The position numbers and the translations under genes are program-made. From Litsea cubeba (lineage: Eukaryota; Streptophyta; Magnoliopsida; Laurales; Lauraceae): a stretch of DNA of 64,000 nt. A model generated the notes under the pieces. The model made no database searches. It was not told the origin of the DNA and saw nothing but the letters and a program-made list of their open reading frames with translations. Shown here one piece after another: positions 11,017 through 22,437 of this stretch; positions within the stretch are counted from its first letter, which is position 1, and each line of letters begins with the position of its first letter. The DNA lies in assembly GCA_012931725.1 (NCBI GenBank), contig CM022949.1, positions 55,075,852-55,139,851 of the forward strand, given 5' to 3'.

Positions 11017-12614
11017 CCTTTGGAGTTCGGAAAGGTCTATGGGATCATTCAACTGGGGCCTCGGCTAGACGGGCCTTATACCCCTTATGGGCTCTTTTCA
11101 GGTTGGGTGGAGGCTGAAGCCCTAACTAAGTCCGTTACACATGCGTCCGCCCTGTACCCATGATTGGTCAAAATGGAAGGGGATGGTTCGAGGGTTATAT
11201 AAAGGATTACTACAAGGTCACGAAAAAATATCACCCTAGAGCATGAATGCGCGACCTCGGGAACTTTTTTGTCAAAAGAAAAATAACCTCGAAGTGGTAT
11301 TAAATTTTGAGGGGTGGTCCACCTTACCTCAATGAAGCTAACTAATGGACAAATGGGCCAAAACTATTTGATTTGGGCCCGATTTAGCGGGAAAGGCCCT
11401 TCTGGGCTCACTTTTCAAAAGTGTCATAAGTAGCATTGAAATCGGATGAAATTGAAGAGAAACCTTCTCATAGGTCTAATTAGGACAATGATGGCCCAAA
11501 TATGCTGATATCCGAAAGGTTTAGACCTCAAATAACCAATTTTGAGTTCTACGACCCAAGATTCTAGGGCCCATAAATAGCGTCAAAATGACCTGAAAAC
11601 CAAGAGAAAACACTCCAATTGGTCTAAATAGAGTGATATGTAATTGGGCCATTTTTAGAAGATTTAGACCCCAAATGGCGAACATCAACTTTTTTGGGTT
11701 TCAATACGATAGGTCTTGAAATGTCATCAAAAGGCCTTAAAATCAAAGGAGCAACCTCCATTAAACCTCAATAATTGATTTATAGCCTCAATAATTGATT
11801 TATGTGTCAAGTAACTCTCAAATTATGAGTTTTTTTTTTTACTCTGTTGACATACTTCAAATTTTAGGGTTTTCGATAACTTTGCTGCCTTCAGTATTTG
11901 AAAAGCTTTACAATCACCAATTGGTCAAACAATTTTGCTCGATAGACTTCATGGATTATAAATTAGAGATTCATGGGCTCAAAATGCTAAATTGTTGGTG
12001 AAAAATCATTATGTCCCACGTTTAAGATTCTTTGGTGCCTTGGCCCCACATTTAAAGGATATTTTATATTTTTCATGCCAACATTGATTGATCATTTTCT
12101 CACCATGGCAAACTGTTTTGCTTTCAAAGTGATCTGACCAACTAAATCATTGATTAAGGAAGCTACTGGTCTATAACATATGTATGCATCATTTGGATCC
12201 ACTATTTTTTGAGCCCTGCTATTCCGGTCCCAAAAATCTGTCCAACTTTTTGTTATTTTTTTACTATCTTCTTTTTTGTCTGAATTGTGCTTAAATTTCA
12301 AACCGAATCGTCAAACCATGAACTTGCACATCAAGTGCACAACTGATAGGTCAACAAACTCCTGCTTGAAATATTGCAGGTCCTCATTAGATGATTTGAC
12401 TTGACTATGGTTGCCAAGGGTTTGTTAGAAAAATCACATAATTGATCTCATCACAATGCAATAATGCACTTACCCTATATATCAACATAGAGAAGTTCCT
12501 TACCACCATAATATTGCCCATTGGGGCGGAAAAAAAATACAAGACTCTTCTTCTAGACATCCAAAATATATTCACATAGATATATCACATAAGATTATAT
12601 CATTGATTTGTGGT
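11017..12614. other. Unassigned intergenic sequence
   Basis: Around 11340-11760 there are degenerate internally similar stretches built on GGGCC...TTTAGACC...AAAT motifs, which look like an old repeat. A 69-codon frame on the minus strand (12092-12301, containing YICYRPVASLINDL) could be an exon remnant but matches nothing I recognise. Confidence 0.35.
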
Positions 12615-12623
12615 TTTGTTGAA

Positions 12624-12666
12624 GGAAAATTCTATATGCACCACCAGTTTTGATGAATACACCCAC
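12624..12666 (+). repeat. MULE left terminal inverted repeat
   Basis: Starts GGAAAATTCTATATGCACCA. It pairs with 19518-19560 with a few mismatches. Confidence 0.9.
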
Positions 12667-12978
12667 TTTTAAGTTTATTTTTAATTACCAAATTGCCCTC
12701 TAGTGAAAGGACAAACTAGCCCTTCACCATCAACCTCCTCTCCTCTTTCTTTCGTTCTTTCACAGTGGGGGAACCGTTTCTCTACTGTCATCTCCTATTC
12801 CTCCTCTTTTTCTTCTTCATTCTCCCTTTCATCCATTGTTTCGTAACCGTTCCCTCGCACTCATTCATGACCGTTGATGTTCATCTCTTTCCTCATCATC
12901 TTCTTCAACCTTTTTAAAGTATCCTTAAGTCTCATCATCTTCTTCAACCCTTGAAAGTACTCATCTCCCCGCGGCACA

Positions 12979-15057
12979 TTGTCTACTGAAAGCAGGCATT
13001 TTCAACATGGACAAGCAACTATCAATCTACCAAGAGGAGGTATATTCTCCGACTTCGTTTCCAGCTCATCACTCAGTTTTCCCGCGATATGCTCGGTATT
13101 CCAGAACCGTGCAAAATCACTCTGCACGGCACATTTTAACTGTGCAATATTTTTTTGCACGGTCAAAATATACCGTGCAAAATTAACTTGCACGGTTATA
13201 TTAAACCGTGCAAAAAAAATAATGTACAGCTATAATTTGCCGTGCAGTGTGATTTTGCACGGTCCTACAGGACCGTGCACTAATAAACTAATAATTTTGG
13301 GATCATACCTTCAGGAGATTGATTCAACTGGTGCAAGTCAGTGCTCTCTTGATTTTACTAATGTCTTCACCACTGAAACGATATTCAGAAGCCGAGATGA
13401 TCTAATCCAATGGACACGGGATGCCGGAAAGAAACATGGCTTGGTGATTGTAATCAAAACTTCGGATGTTGGTGGAGATGGTAGGAAACCGAGAATAGTT
13501 TTATCCTGTGAGAGAAGTGGTAATTACAGGGCTTCATCGAAGATCTATGAAAAGAAGAATCCTAACAAGGCAACGGGAACGAAAAAGTGTAATTGCCCTT
13601 TTGCTTTGAAGGGTCGAAAGTTACCAACTGACGATGATTGGATGTTAGCAGTGGTTTGTGGGATACACAATCATCCAAACGCACAACATCTCGAAGGGCA
13701 CTCGTTCGCTGGGAGGCTTTCTACGGAAGAGATTAATGTTTTGATTGATATGTCTAAGAGTCTGGTGAAGCCAAGGAACATCCTTCGAACACTGCAGGAG
13801 CGGAATGTGCACAACACCACTATGATGAAGAGTATCTACAATGCTCGTCAGAAGTTTAGGGTGACAGAGATGGCCGGTCGATCACAGATGCAACAACTTA
13901 TGATGCATTTGGAGAAGAACAAGTACATTGAGTATCACACTAGCAATGATGATACAGATGCAATCTTAGACCTATTCTGGGCACATCCGTCATCTATTCA
14001 GCTATTACGTGCATTTCCAGAAGTTTTGATAATGGATTCCACGTACAAGACTAATAGATATCGACTTCCATTGCTTGAGATTGTTGGTGTTACATCTACC
14101 CAACTGACGTTCTCCGTTGCCTTTGTTTACCTTGATTCAGAGAGGGAGGCCAATTATAGATGGGCCATGGAGAGGCTTAAGGATGTAATGGATGGATGCA
14201 TTATGCCACGTGTGATTGTCACAGATAGAGAGTTAGCGCTCATGAATGCAATTAAAGTTGTATATCTGAATGCAGCAAACTTATTATGCAGGTGGCATAT
14301 ATCTAGGAACATCTTGGCAAACTGTAAGAAGTTCTTTGAGACCAACGACAGATGGGATGCTTTTATCTCTTGTTGGAACATGTTGGTACTCTCTACAACT
14401 GAAAGTGACTATATTCAACTTCTAAGTGCTTTGGAACGGAATTTTTATGGGTATCCACATGCTGTTGATTATGTGAAGAACTCGTGGTTGAGTAAGCATA
14501 AGGAGCAATTCGTGTCTGTTTGGACGGATCAGAATATGCACTTTGGCAACGGCACCACTAACAGGGCTGAGAGTGCACACATAAAATTAAAGAGACATCT
14601 GGGTACATCGAGCTGTAGTTTTGATTCGTCCTGGCAGGTTATCCATTCCCTGCTTGAGTTGTTATTTACCGAAATAAAGGCTTCTTTTGAAAAGAGTTTG
14701 AACACCGTACAACATAAATTCAAACCGGCACTATTCCGTGAATTGAGAGGATTTGTATCAAGGAGTGCTTTGGATATAGTATTAAATGAGTCGATAAGAG
14801 CTGGTGATATTGGTTCGGATTCGGATGCATGTGGGTGCGTTGTACGATGGACTCATGGTTTACCATGTGCACATGAAATTGCAGAATGTATAAGAGAAGG
14901 GTCTCATATACCATTAAGATGTGTACATCAATTTTGGCGGAAGCTCAATTTAGATCCCACTAAGATGAACAAAGCCCCTGAGTTGACCACAACTTCTGAG
15001 TTTGACTTGATCGATAAGAAATTTTGGGAGATGAGGCGGGAAAAATTCAACTACTGA
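12979..15057 (+). CDS. MULE transposase (FAR1/MuDR type) with SWIM zinc finger
   Basis: It encodes the DDE transposase that would cut and join the MULE ends in the nucleus. From about residue 130 on, the order is: an N-terminal FAR1-like/WRKY-GCM1-type DNA-binding region (WTRDAGKKHG, then KKCNCPFALKG and GIHNHPNAQHLEGH, giving C and H ligands); the DDE core with Asp in VLIMDSTYKTNRY (about 14034), Asp in VIVTDRELALMNA (about 14224) and Glu in TNRAESAHIKLKRH (about 14568), plus the CRWHI motif; and a SWIM finger CGCVVRWTHGLPCAHE (about 14830-14880). The first 110 codons run through a hairpin array and look non-coding, so the true start is probably later or in another exon. The frame ends at 15057, where an A-run seems one base short; a shifted frame continues into the OTU region. 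Related plant proteins fuse both parts. Confidence 0.9.
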   Translation: MSTESRHFQHGQATINLPRGGIFSDFVSSSSLSFPAICSVFQNRAKSLCTAHFNCAIFFCTVKIYRAKLTCTVILNRAKKIMYSYNLPCSVILHGPTGPCTNKLIILGSYLQEIDSTGASQCSLDFTNVFTTETIFRSRDDLIQWTRDAGKKHGLVIVIKTSDVGGDGRKPRIVLSCERSGNYRASSKIYEKKNPNKATGTKKCNCPFALKGRKLPTDDDWMLAVVCGIHNHPNAQHLEGHSFAGRLSTEEINVLIDMSKSLVKPRNILRTLQERNVHNTTMMKSIYNARQKFRVTEMAGRSQMQQLMMHLEKNKYIEYHTSNDDTDAILDLFWAHPSSIQLLRAFPEVLIMDSTYKTNRYRLPLLEIVGVTSTQLTFSVAFVYLDSEREANYRWAMERLKDVMDGCIMPRVIVTDRELALMNAIKVVYLNAANLLCRWHISRNILANCKKFFETNDRWDAFISCWNMLVLSTTESDYIQLLSALERNFYGYPHAVDYVKNSWLSKHKEQFVSVWTDQNMHFGNGTTNRAESAHIKLKRHLGTSSCSFDSSWQVIHSLLELLFTEIKASFEKSLNTVQHKFKPALFRELRGFVSRSALDIVLNESIRAGDIGSDSDACGCVVRWTHGLPCAHEIAECIREGSHIPLRCVHQFWRKLNLDPTKMNKAPELTTTSEFDLIDKKFWEMRREKFNY
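13107..13290. repeat. Hairpin array 1 of GCACGG/CCGTGC palindromes (left subterminal)
   Basis: Successive short stem-loops have GCACGG and CCGTGC as 6-bp arms with about 10-bp loops and about 10-bp spacers, for example TTGCACGGTCAAAATATACC. The array lies in the 5' region of the transposase gene. Confidence 0.9.
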
Positions 15058-15842
15058 AAAAATTGAGAGAAATAGCTAGTCCAGAATGTACACCTCTGAT
15101 CGAACCGGACATTAAATTGAATACTCGCGGTCGGTCATCATCGAAGAAGAAGAAGTTGGATCGGTCTACGACTCGTGAGTCGTCTGCATTCGAATACGCA
15201 GTAGGGGTGAAAGAGAGTGGACGACTTACATTAAGTAGTATATCTGTAAAGAAGAAGAATGAGAAGATTAGTGTCCGTCGCACTCGATCATGTACATTTT
15301 CGCATTCGCTCCCTCAGCCTCTGGGACCCTACATCCTTAATGTTAAGGATGTCGCAGCTGATGGTAACTGTGGATTCAGATCTATAGCAGGCCTTCTTGG
15401 CATGGGCGAGGACAGTTGGAGACAGGTTAGATTGGATTTGAGCAGTGAATTGCAGTGGCATCAACATTATTATGCATTGGTCTATGGAGGAGATGACCGG
15501 GTTGGAGAGCTGTACTACGCATTGTCTTACTTCGAAAACAATCCAGGATTTGATCGGTGGATGACAATGCCGGACATGGGTCACTTGATATCTTCGTATT
15601 ATAAAGTTGTATTGGTCCTGCTTTCATTGCAACAATGCTCGACTTTCTTGCCTTTGATATCACCCCCGATTCTAACAAGTGATCACAAAATCAACGCGAT
15701 TGGTTTCATCAATGGAAACCATTACGTTTAGGTATTCATGAAGCCAGAAGCACCCATGCCTCCTATTGCAACAAATTGGCATAAACACCATCATCCTGAT
15801 GCAGACGGATGGCAGCTCCAATATGCAAATCGCATCGAGTAA
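15024..15842 (+). pseudogene. OTU-like cysteine protease domain, C-terminal part of MULE protein
   Basis: OTU domains are papain-like deubiquitinases. The catalytic cysteine motif is VAADGNCGFRSIA (D-G-N-C at about 15359-15370) and the histidine motif is INGNHYV (about 15708-15728). Between them is the expected helical segment with WRQVRLDL. A Ser/Lys-rich linker (RSSSKKKKLD) joins it to the transposase part, whose frame it would continue if the A-run near 15045 were one base longer. A TAG directly after HYV (15729-15731) truncates it; without it the frame continues 37 codons to a TAA at 15840-15842. Plant proteins combining a MULE transposase and OTU are known. The role, perhaps stabilising the transposase or blocking host ubiquitin-dependent silencing, is only a guess. 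Confidence 0.85.
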
Positions 15843-16044
15843 TTCAGAGACATTTTGGGAAATAGTGTAGCAACACAAGAGTCAATTAATCTTGACAGCG
15901 ATTGATTATATAAATTGATTCTCATTTGATGTAACCATTTGAATTATATAATGGAACTCATTTTGATGTAACCGTTTGCTTGTTATTTGATGTAACAATT
16001 TGATTGTCATTTGATGTAACTCAATTTATTCTTTTGTGTTGTGT

Positions 16045-16195
16045 AAAACATGGTCTGCACGGCCAATATATAATGTGCAAATCAGAATCTGCACGGCCAA
16101 CAGATACTGTGCAATACAATTATGCACGGCACATAATGGCCGTGCAGACCATGTTATGCACGGCACATAATGGCCGTGCATAATGTGTTATGCAT
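16045..16195. repeat. Hairpin array 2 of TGCACGGC palindromes (between convergent genes)
   Basis: Repeats of GCACGGC...GGCCGTGC stem-loops lie between the 3' end of the OTU region (15842) and the 3' end of the PMD gene (16467). The array could act as a 3' end or terminator structure for both genes. Confidence 0.88.
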
Positions 16196-16466
16196 ATTAC
16201 TTATATTTGGTACAGACCTATGTCCCTTTCATTCCATTTTGTCTAATCTTTCTTTTACACAAATATAGACTATAAGATCTCTTAAAATATAAAAATTCAT
16301 CCATTATAGGAGACCTCTCAAAAAGTATCCTTGAATTCATCATTATATGTAAAAGTGATTATTTACATAATTGCCGTAAAAAAAGTGGCATAAAATTCAC
16401 CAAGTTCCAAAAATAAATTACAAACTCCCATGACATAATCATAAAATCCAAAAACAGCAACTCTTA

Positions 16467-18800
16467 TCACAGACGCGTACGTCGCCGGTACGTCACCGGC
16501 AAGCCATCTAAGATCTCGAGAGTGGTCTGTATTGCCCGGTAATAAAAATCAGCAGATTGACCAGGCTGTGCAATCGTAGCACGAAGATTATCACTCGCTC
16601 GACGAATCTGTAAGAAATCATTATACATGTTAATAATTAAGAGAATTATAACTTTTAAAATGGATGCATAATGTTACAATTGAAATTTCAAACGCTCACC
16701 ACTCTTGGAGTCGAGTCATCTTCATCCTCATGAGGATGATAATGGGAGTAACGTTCGAGGTTCTGTACCCGAGGATGTGAAATCCTAACAAACCACTCCA
16801 TGTAGTCGGGTGAGCACTCACATGCATGTTGTACTCGATGGCCACGGTGTGTTAGTGATAATACATGATCCTCCCAAGACTCCCAATACTGATCAAGGAA
16901 TCTGTAGGAAACCTTGTATTGTCCAGCAGTAGATCCTCGAGACGCACGAAGGGGCGCGAGCGGTGCTGGTGGGATGGTCTGAACATACCCAAACTGACGA
17001 AGAACCCTCTGTGGGTGATAGGGTTCAATGACATCCATTGCTCTCAAGCAACCACAGAAGAAAGAACTCTGTTGGAATGGATGCTGAGCCCTGGCACCGG
17101 TATACGGATCCCAAGCCACCTATGTCAAGAAGTAATTGAAACAACTCATTAATATTCTAACAAAAAATATAGATCATCGAAAAAACTTAAAATAAATAGC
17201 AACAAATCTATTGGATGCTCACCTCACTAGGATGTAAGTCATCCAGTCTCTCCCGCAACAACTTGACATTCTCCCTTCCAATCCCGAAATCCTGGCCAGG
17301 ATTCCAACGAGCCGCATGAGGTATTGCAGCCGTAAACCCCCATGCTGCAGGAGGCAGGAGGACGGACAAATGGAAAGTGCTCGTACACCCAAGACTGCAA
17401 GAGTTAGAGATTATTAATTATATAAATAAAAATAATATATAATGAATAGTACAGAAATAGGCAAATGGAAACTAGAGTCAAAGAGGTATGCACATTTACC
17501 GTGAGGAGTGTCAGGTATCCAGCAATCTGTCTTACATCTGCCCTCGTAGCGGTCCCCAATTGGCGATAAAGATACGCAAGTGCGGCAGCCACCCATGCAT
17601 AATGACGGACTTGTCCCAAGTCCATCAGTAAAGATAGGTACGCAATGGGGACTCGGGTGGACGACTTATCGGTGAAAATTGTGCAGCCTAACAGATACAG
17701 AAGATAGCCTCTAGCTGCACAATCTACCTGCTCAACAGACGACCTGGGACCCACACTACCGCACACTCGCTTGATCCAGGCCATCCTCACTACCCCACCA
17801 CGAGCCACTTGAAGTTCAGCAGACGCGGTCGCTCTATCCACGCCTAGTCCATGCTCAAGTAAATCTACCTGCTCGATAAATCCCATACTGGTCGATGCGT
17901 GGACAGGCAGTCCCGTTATTGGGATGCCGATGAGAGCACCCACATCGTCTAAGGTGATCGTCATCTCACCAAATGGCATGTGGAAGGTGTTTGTCTCAGG
18001 CTGCCACCTCTCAACGAAACTAGATATCAGAGGGGCGGAATTATATCGGTACGACAATGACTAAAGGCCAGCCAATCCAGACTCTTCTATAATCGCACGA
18101 AACCGAGGAACTTCGATATCGGCCCCATCCCCGGGCCGAGGTATGTACCAATCCTTCAACCCTCGCCAATGATTGATACACTTAAGCGGCTCACATTCCT
18201 GCACATTAAAAAGTTTTAATCTTCATTAATATATGTTATTATAGACTTCAACACATATTATTTGAAAAAATAATTAATTCACAAAATTAAATAATGCAAG
18301 ATTACCTCCCCGTCCCATATGGGTATGGCCACGTGTGTCCTGACACTAGGGAGGACCGATAAATCAGCCGGACCGCCGGGGATAGGACCCTCCCCTGCCG
18401 CCACTGGGGGAGGACTGGATGGCTGTTCATCCTGGTCTGATGGATGATCCTCCCTTGCTGCCGCTGCAGCAGAAGTGGACGACTGTGCCGCTGCAGCAGA
18501 AGTGGACGGCTGTGCCTCCTCCTCCTTTAAGGAATCATGCTCTGATGAATTCTCCTCAGATGAATCATCCTCTGACTCCTCTGACGAATCTGGGAGTGGA
18601 TCCTGTCGCATTTTACGTCTTCATTCAGCTGCCGTTGGTCGTTGACGACCGGCAGTCGAAGTACTAGTATGCACACCTTGGCGACGCGCCGGTCTTGTGA
18701 CACCGATCTTTGTCCTAACTCTAGATGGCTCGCTAGAAGAACTAGCCCGTCCACCTATCGAAAGTGAGCTGCCACCGCGACGAGCAGGTCTTCTAGGCAT
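16467..18800 (-). pseudogene. Plant mobile domain (PMD, MAIN-like) gene, five exons
   Basis: PMD proteins (MAIN/MAIL1 and PP7-like long-form relatives) occur as host genes that act in silencing and meristem maintenance, and as transposon cargo. Exons read leftwards: 18800-18306, 18199-17500, 17394-17222, 17119-16700, 16607-16467. All junctions are GT-AG and all introns are phase 0. Exon 1 gives a basic start (MPRRPARRGG) and an acidic Ser/Glu-rich region. Exon 2 gives the core: HWRGLKDWYIPR, then RWQPETNTFHMPFGEMTITL and DDVGALIGIPITGLP. Exon 3 has SWVYEHFP and exon 4 VAWDPYTG, both typical. It is broken by a TGA near 18625, a TAG at about 18061 and a frameshift in exon 3. It lies tail-to-tail with the transposase gene inside the MULE. 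Confidence 0.88.
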
Positions 18801-18864
18801 TTTCTAATCTGTTCAAAATAAAAAAAACAAAAATTGTTATTTTAACATTGTTAATTTGTCCTTC

Positions 18865-19085
18865 ACGGCATACTATTAATGTGTAATTTCACATCTGCAC
18901 GGCCAATGTTAGCCATGCATATGTAATTTGCACGGCATATAGACACCGTGCAAATAATATATGCACGGCTAACATTGGCCGTGCAGATGTGAAATGCACG
19001 GCTAACATTGGCCGTGCATATAGTAAATGCACGGTGTCGATATGCCGTGCAAATTTAACCTGCACGCTTCTGGTTTGCCGAGCAC
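18865..19085. repeat. Hairpin array 3 of GCACGG palindromes (right subterminal)
   Basis: At least five stem-loops of GCACGGC...GGCCGTGC or GCACGGT...GCCGTGC type lie just upstream of the PMD start codon at 18800. The position relative to the element end mirrors array 1. Confidence 0.9.
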
Positions 19086-19517
19086 CACGCGAACCAGAAG
19101 AAGAAAACCATTTGGAAAGGGAGAATTTGGCGTTCGCCACACCCATCCATATCATGCATTAGGGAATCCACATACAATCGAAATAGGTGAAAATACAATC
19201 TAAATACACATACATTACAACCTAAAAAGAAGGTGAAAATGATTGGAAAGCTTTAACGAAGGAGAAGAAGATTACCTTATCTTGTTTGAACAAGAAGAAG
19301 AAGATGAAGAATAAGAAGAACGTGATGAGAGCAGTGGAGGAGAAGATGTAGCAGGAGATGCCGGATTTTTTCTGTTAGCCGCCGTGCCGAATTTGAAAAA
19401 CTAGGACGAGGGAATGGAGAAGGAGAAGACGATCGGTGGATGGGCAGTTTCGGTATTTTGGTGGGTGGGCTCAGCAAATAGGTTTTAAACCTAAAATGGT
19501 TGTGGTGAGTTCAGAAT

Positions 19518-19560
19518 GTGGGTGTGTTCATAAAAAATGGTGGTGCATATAGAATTTCCC
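19518..19560 (-). repeat. MULE right terminal inverted repeat
   Basis: On the minus strand it starts GGGAAATTCTATATGCACCA. It pairs with 12624-12666. Confidence 0.9.
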
Positions 19561-19569
19561 TTTGTTGAA

Positions 19570-19912
19570 CCATTGGTCTGTCTAGTTTTTCCTCCCACAG
19601 CATAGATTGAAAATTGGAGTACGAATGAGTCATAAGAACTAGGTGGATATTCTACCAAAAAAACAAAAAAAAAAGAACTACGTGGATAGCTGACGTTGAC
19701 GTTGGCGAGTTTTGACTGTTGACGTTGCTTCTTTTTCGGTTCTGGTTGGTCGAAAGATTGCGTGTGTTCGAAAGATTGTGTGTGTTACAGGGTGGCCCGG
19801 TACGGAGCCGGTCCAAAACAGTGACTGGTAGCGACACGACAGTCAAAGTGTGACTGGGAAAATCGTGTGGACTCACTGGTAGTAGGCGCCGCTCGGAATT
19901 AAAACATGGAGA
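19570..19912. other. Unassigned spacer between MULE and Helitron
   Basis: No coding exon or repeat end that I can support. Confidence 0.4.
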
Positions 19913-20164
19913 ATTATATATATTATAGCAGCAGGTTTTTTCGCGGGGGAGCGACATGTGGCGGGGGAGGCTTCCCGGGAGGAGGACAAGTGGCGCAGCC
20001 TCGGACTTTTTGGGCACCCACGTTCCGGAATTGCCCTTCCCTCCTTTTTTAATTCCTTTTAAATTTAAATCCCTAAGCAATCCAATCACTAAAATCTCTC
20101 ATTCTCCCTAATATCTCTCTCCAACTCCCCTAAAATTCCTCCCATTCAATTTTAAAATTTCCTT

Positions 20165-21400
20165 TAATCAATCAATCTTTATCCTTGCCCATGATTTAAA
20201 CCGTCCGTTATCCCCATCCATCATCTTCCATTCTCTTTCTTTCTTTTTTCCTTTTTTTCTCCTCCCCTGCACACTACGCCCACCTTCACACACACAGCCG
20301 CCTCGCCGTCCCTTCTTCTTCTTCTTCTCTCCCTCACAACTACCCACTGTGCTGATCTTCCTCTCTCTCCTGTACTGCACCCACACCCTCTTTCTTCTTC
20401 TTTCTTTCCTTTTTCCTCTCTTCTTCTTCCTCCTACTGCAACTTCATCACCACCTGCACACCCATCTTTTTTTTCTTTTTTTCCTTTCTTTCTCTTCTCC
20501 CTCCTTCTTCTTCTCCCTACACCTAAACCCACGCACAGCCGCAGCACCCACCTGCCACAGCCCCTGCGCCCCATCCATCATCTTCATTTCTCCTTCTTTT
20601 CTTTTTTCATTTACTTCTCCTCCCCTGCGCACCACACTCACCAACACACCTTCACAGCCCCTGTGCCCCATCCTTCATCTTCCATTGGAGCACTCTCTCT
20701 GCTCGCCACCACCTCCGCCTCTCTTCTTCCTCCTCCCTGCACAGCACCGTCGCCGCCCTCTTCCCACGTGCAGAACAGACGGCGCGGACGCTGCATCAGT
20801 ATGTTGCCCGGCGTAAGGATGAGATGGAGCACTCTCTCTGCACACACTATCTCTCTCTTCCTTCTCTCCTTTCTTTTCTCCCTCCTTCCTGCAATCCACG
20901 CAACCCCCTGCACATCCCTTCGGCCTCTCCATCTATTCCCTTAGTCCTCTTTCTTTCTCTTTTTTCTCTCCCTCCTCCTCCTTCTTCACTGCACACCCCA
21001 CCTGCACACACACACGACATCTTTTCTGCTCTCTTCTCTTTTCTTCCATTCTTCTCCATCTTCTTCCTTCTTCCCCCCTTCCCTGCACTTCCAACTGCAC
21101 CCACCATACAAACTGCACTTGCATCATCTTCTCTTCTTCTCCATCTTCTTCTTCCTCCCACGCACTTTTCCTTCTTCCCTGCACCCCTGCCACATGCACC
21201 CACTGCGCCTTCACTCCCCATCTCCCTCTCTGCCACCGCCCACTCCATCTCCCCTCTCTCCTTTATCTCTCCCCCCTCTTCTCCTTCCTCTGTTTCTCTC
21301 TGTCACTGCTTCAACCTATCTCTCCTTTCATCTCTGTTTTTCCCTTCCGTCTGCAACTCCGCCCACCACATGCACCCACTCTTATATAGCATGTGCACTT
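20165..21400. repeat. 1.2-kb polypyrimidine (CT/TTC) low-complexity block
   Basis: Almost only C and T on the plus strand, with recurring CCCCTGCRCACC, CATCTTC and TTCTCTTCTC units; some longer units recur (GGAGCACTCTCTCTGC at 20694 and 20826). Several open frames exist on both strands, but they are simple-sequence artefacts. Confidence 0.85.
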
Positions 21401-21895
21401 TCGATTTGATAATTGATGTGTCCTTTATATAACATGTGCCGCAAGAAGATACTATGTGGCTTTCATTTTCATTTTTATCAAAGTTGGTTTTTTTTTTTTT
21501 TGCTGTATCATTTTTCTTTATTTTTTGGCCCATTTTTAGAAATTTGTCATTAGTCTAACTCATTGGATTTGATCATTTCTCAAAGTAGGAGCTTCATTGA
21601 AGGCAGTTTTTGTGACTATATAATTTTCTTTTAAAGTTCCCCTTATTATTTGCATTGTTTTCCATCTTTTAATCCATATTCCACAATCCTCATGTGGAAT
21701 CTTTTCATGATATATAGTGATCTCTCTCTTATCTCTCTCTCTCTCTCTCAGGCATAAAGGTATACGAGGTTCTCTGGAAATGGTTTTGATTGGCCATGAA
21801 CCCATCCAATGGATGGGATTTGTCCTGTTGATTGTACGTCCTCACTCAACACAGAAATGGGTTCTGTCTTGAAGTTGGGGCCAACAAAAAACTGG

Positions 21896-22437
21896 GCATT
21901 AACATCCTGAATCTGAATTTGAATTTGAATTTAAATAGTTAAGTAGCGAATTAATTTTTCCAAACATCTTATGTTTTCATTATCGATTATGTGGGTGGGG
22001 TCGTGTGGGGTCATGTAAGGGTGGGGAATAAAAAAATAAGAAATAATGACCAATGAAACTGAGAAAATAACTAAATAAATCAGTAGGGCCCACCCATCTG
22101 TGAAATCCGATATGGTCCCGTGTATGGATAGAAAACAAATTTGGATCCATTAAATTGAAAAAATGTGCATTAACATCCTGAATTTGAATTTGAATTTAAA
22201 TAGTTTTTAAGTAAGGAATTAATTTTTCCAAACATCTTATGTTTTCATTATCGATTATGTGTGTGGGGTCGTGTGGGGTCATGTAAGGGTGGGGAATAAA
22301 AAAACAAGAAATAATGACCAATGAAACTGAGAAAATAACTAAATAAATCAGTGGGGCCCATCGATCTGTGAAATCCGACATGGTCTCGTGTATGGATAGA
22401 AAACAAAATTGGATCCATTAAATTGAAAAAGTTGTTG
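21896..22437 (+). repeat. Tandem duplication, two copies of about 271 bp
   Basis: Copies begin GCATTAACATCCTGAAT at 21896 and 22167 and differ at only a few positions (for example a missing 6-bp GAATTT unit and some single bases). They lie inside the Helitron. Confidence 0.88.

Larger units (their letters stand above)
12624..19560 (+). mobile_element. Mutator-like transposon (MULE) with transposase-OTU and PMD genes
   Basis: A 9-bp duplication TTTGTTGAA (12615-12623 and 19561-19569) flanks inverted ends of about 43 bp (12624-12666 and 19518-19560). The ends share TTCTATATGCACCACCA and then ATGAANACACCCAC. A 9-bp duplication is diagnostic of Mutator-type insertion. Inside are a MULE transposase and an OTU cysteine-protease domain on the plus strand, a plant mobile domain gene on the minus strand, and three hairpin arrays of TGCACGG motifs. 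The left array begins about 483 bp from the left end and the right array finishes about 475 bp from the right end, a symmetric layout. All three coding parts carry breaks, so this copy is probably not autonomous now. Confidence 0.93.

Noticed and set aside
10989..11163. Frame containing repeated Arg-Glu as a charged protein
   Set aside because: It is produced by the (GA)n microsatellite.
12092..12301. 69-codon minus-strand frame as a gene
   Set aside because: No start context, no recognisable domain and no neighbouring exon; kept only as a remark in the surrounding stretch.
15024..15842. OTU domain as an independent host deubiquitinase gene
   Set aside because: It lies inside the MULE ends directly after the transposase and continues it after a one-base shift.
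13107..19085. Regular GCACGG repeats resembling a CRISPR array
   Set aside because: The units are short palindromes with variable spacing inside a plant transposon; there are no unique spacers or cas genes.
20165..21400. Many open frames of 70-200 codons on both strands
   Set aside because: They arise from a CT-only low-complexity block without stops; compositions are Ser/Leu/Pro or Gly/Arg/Glu runs with no domain.
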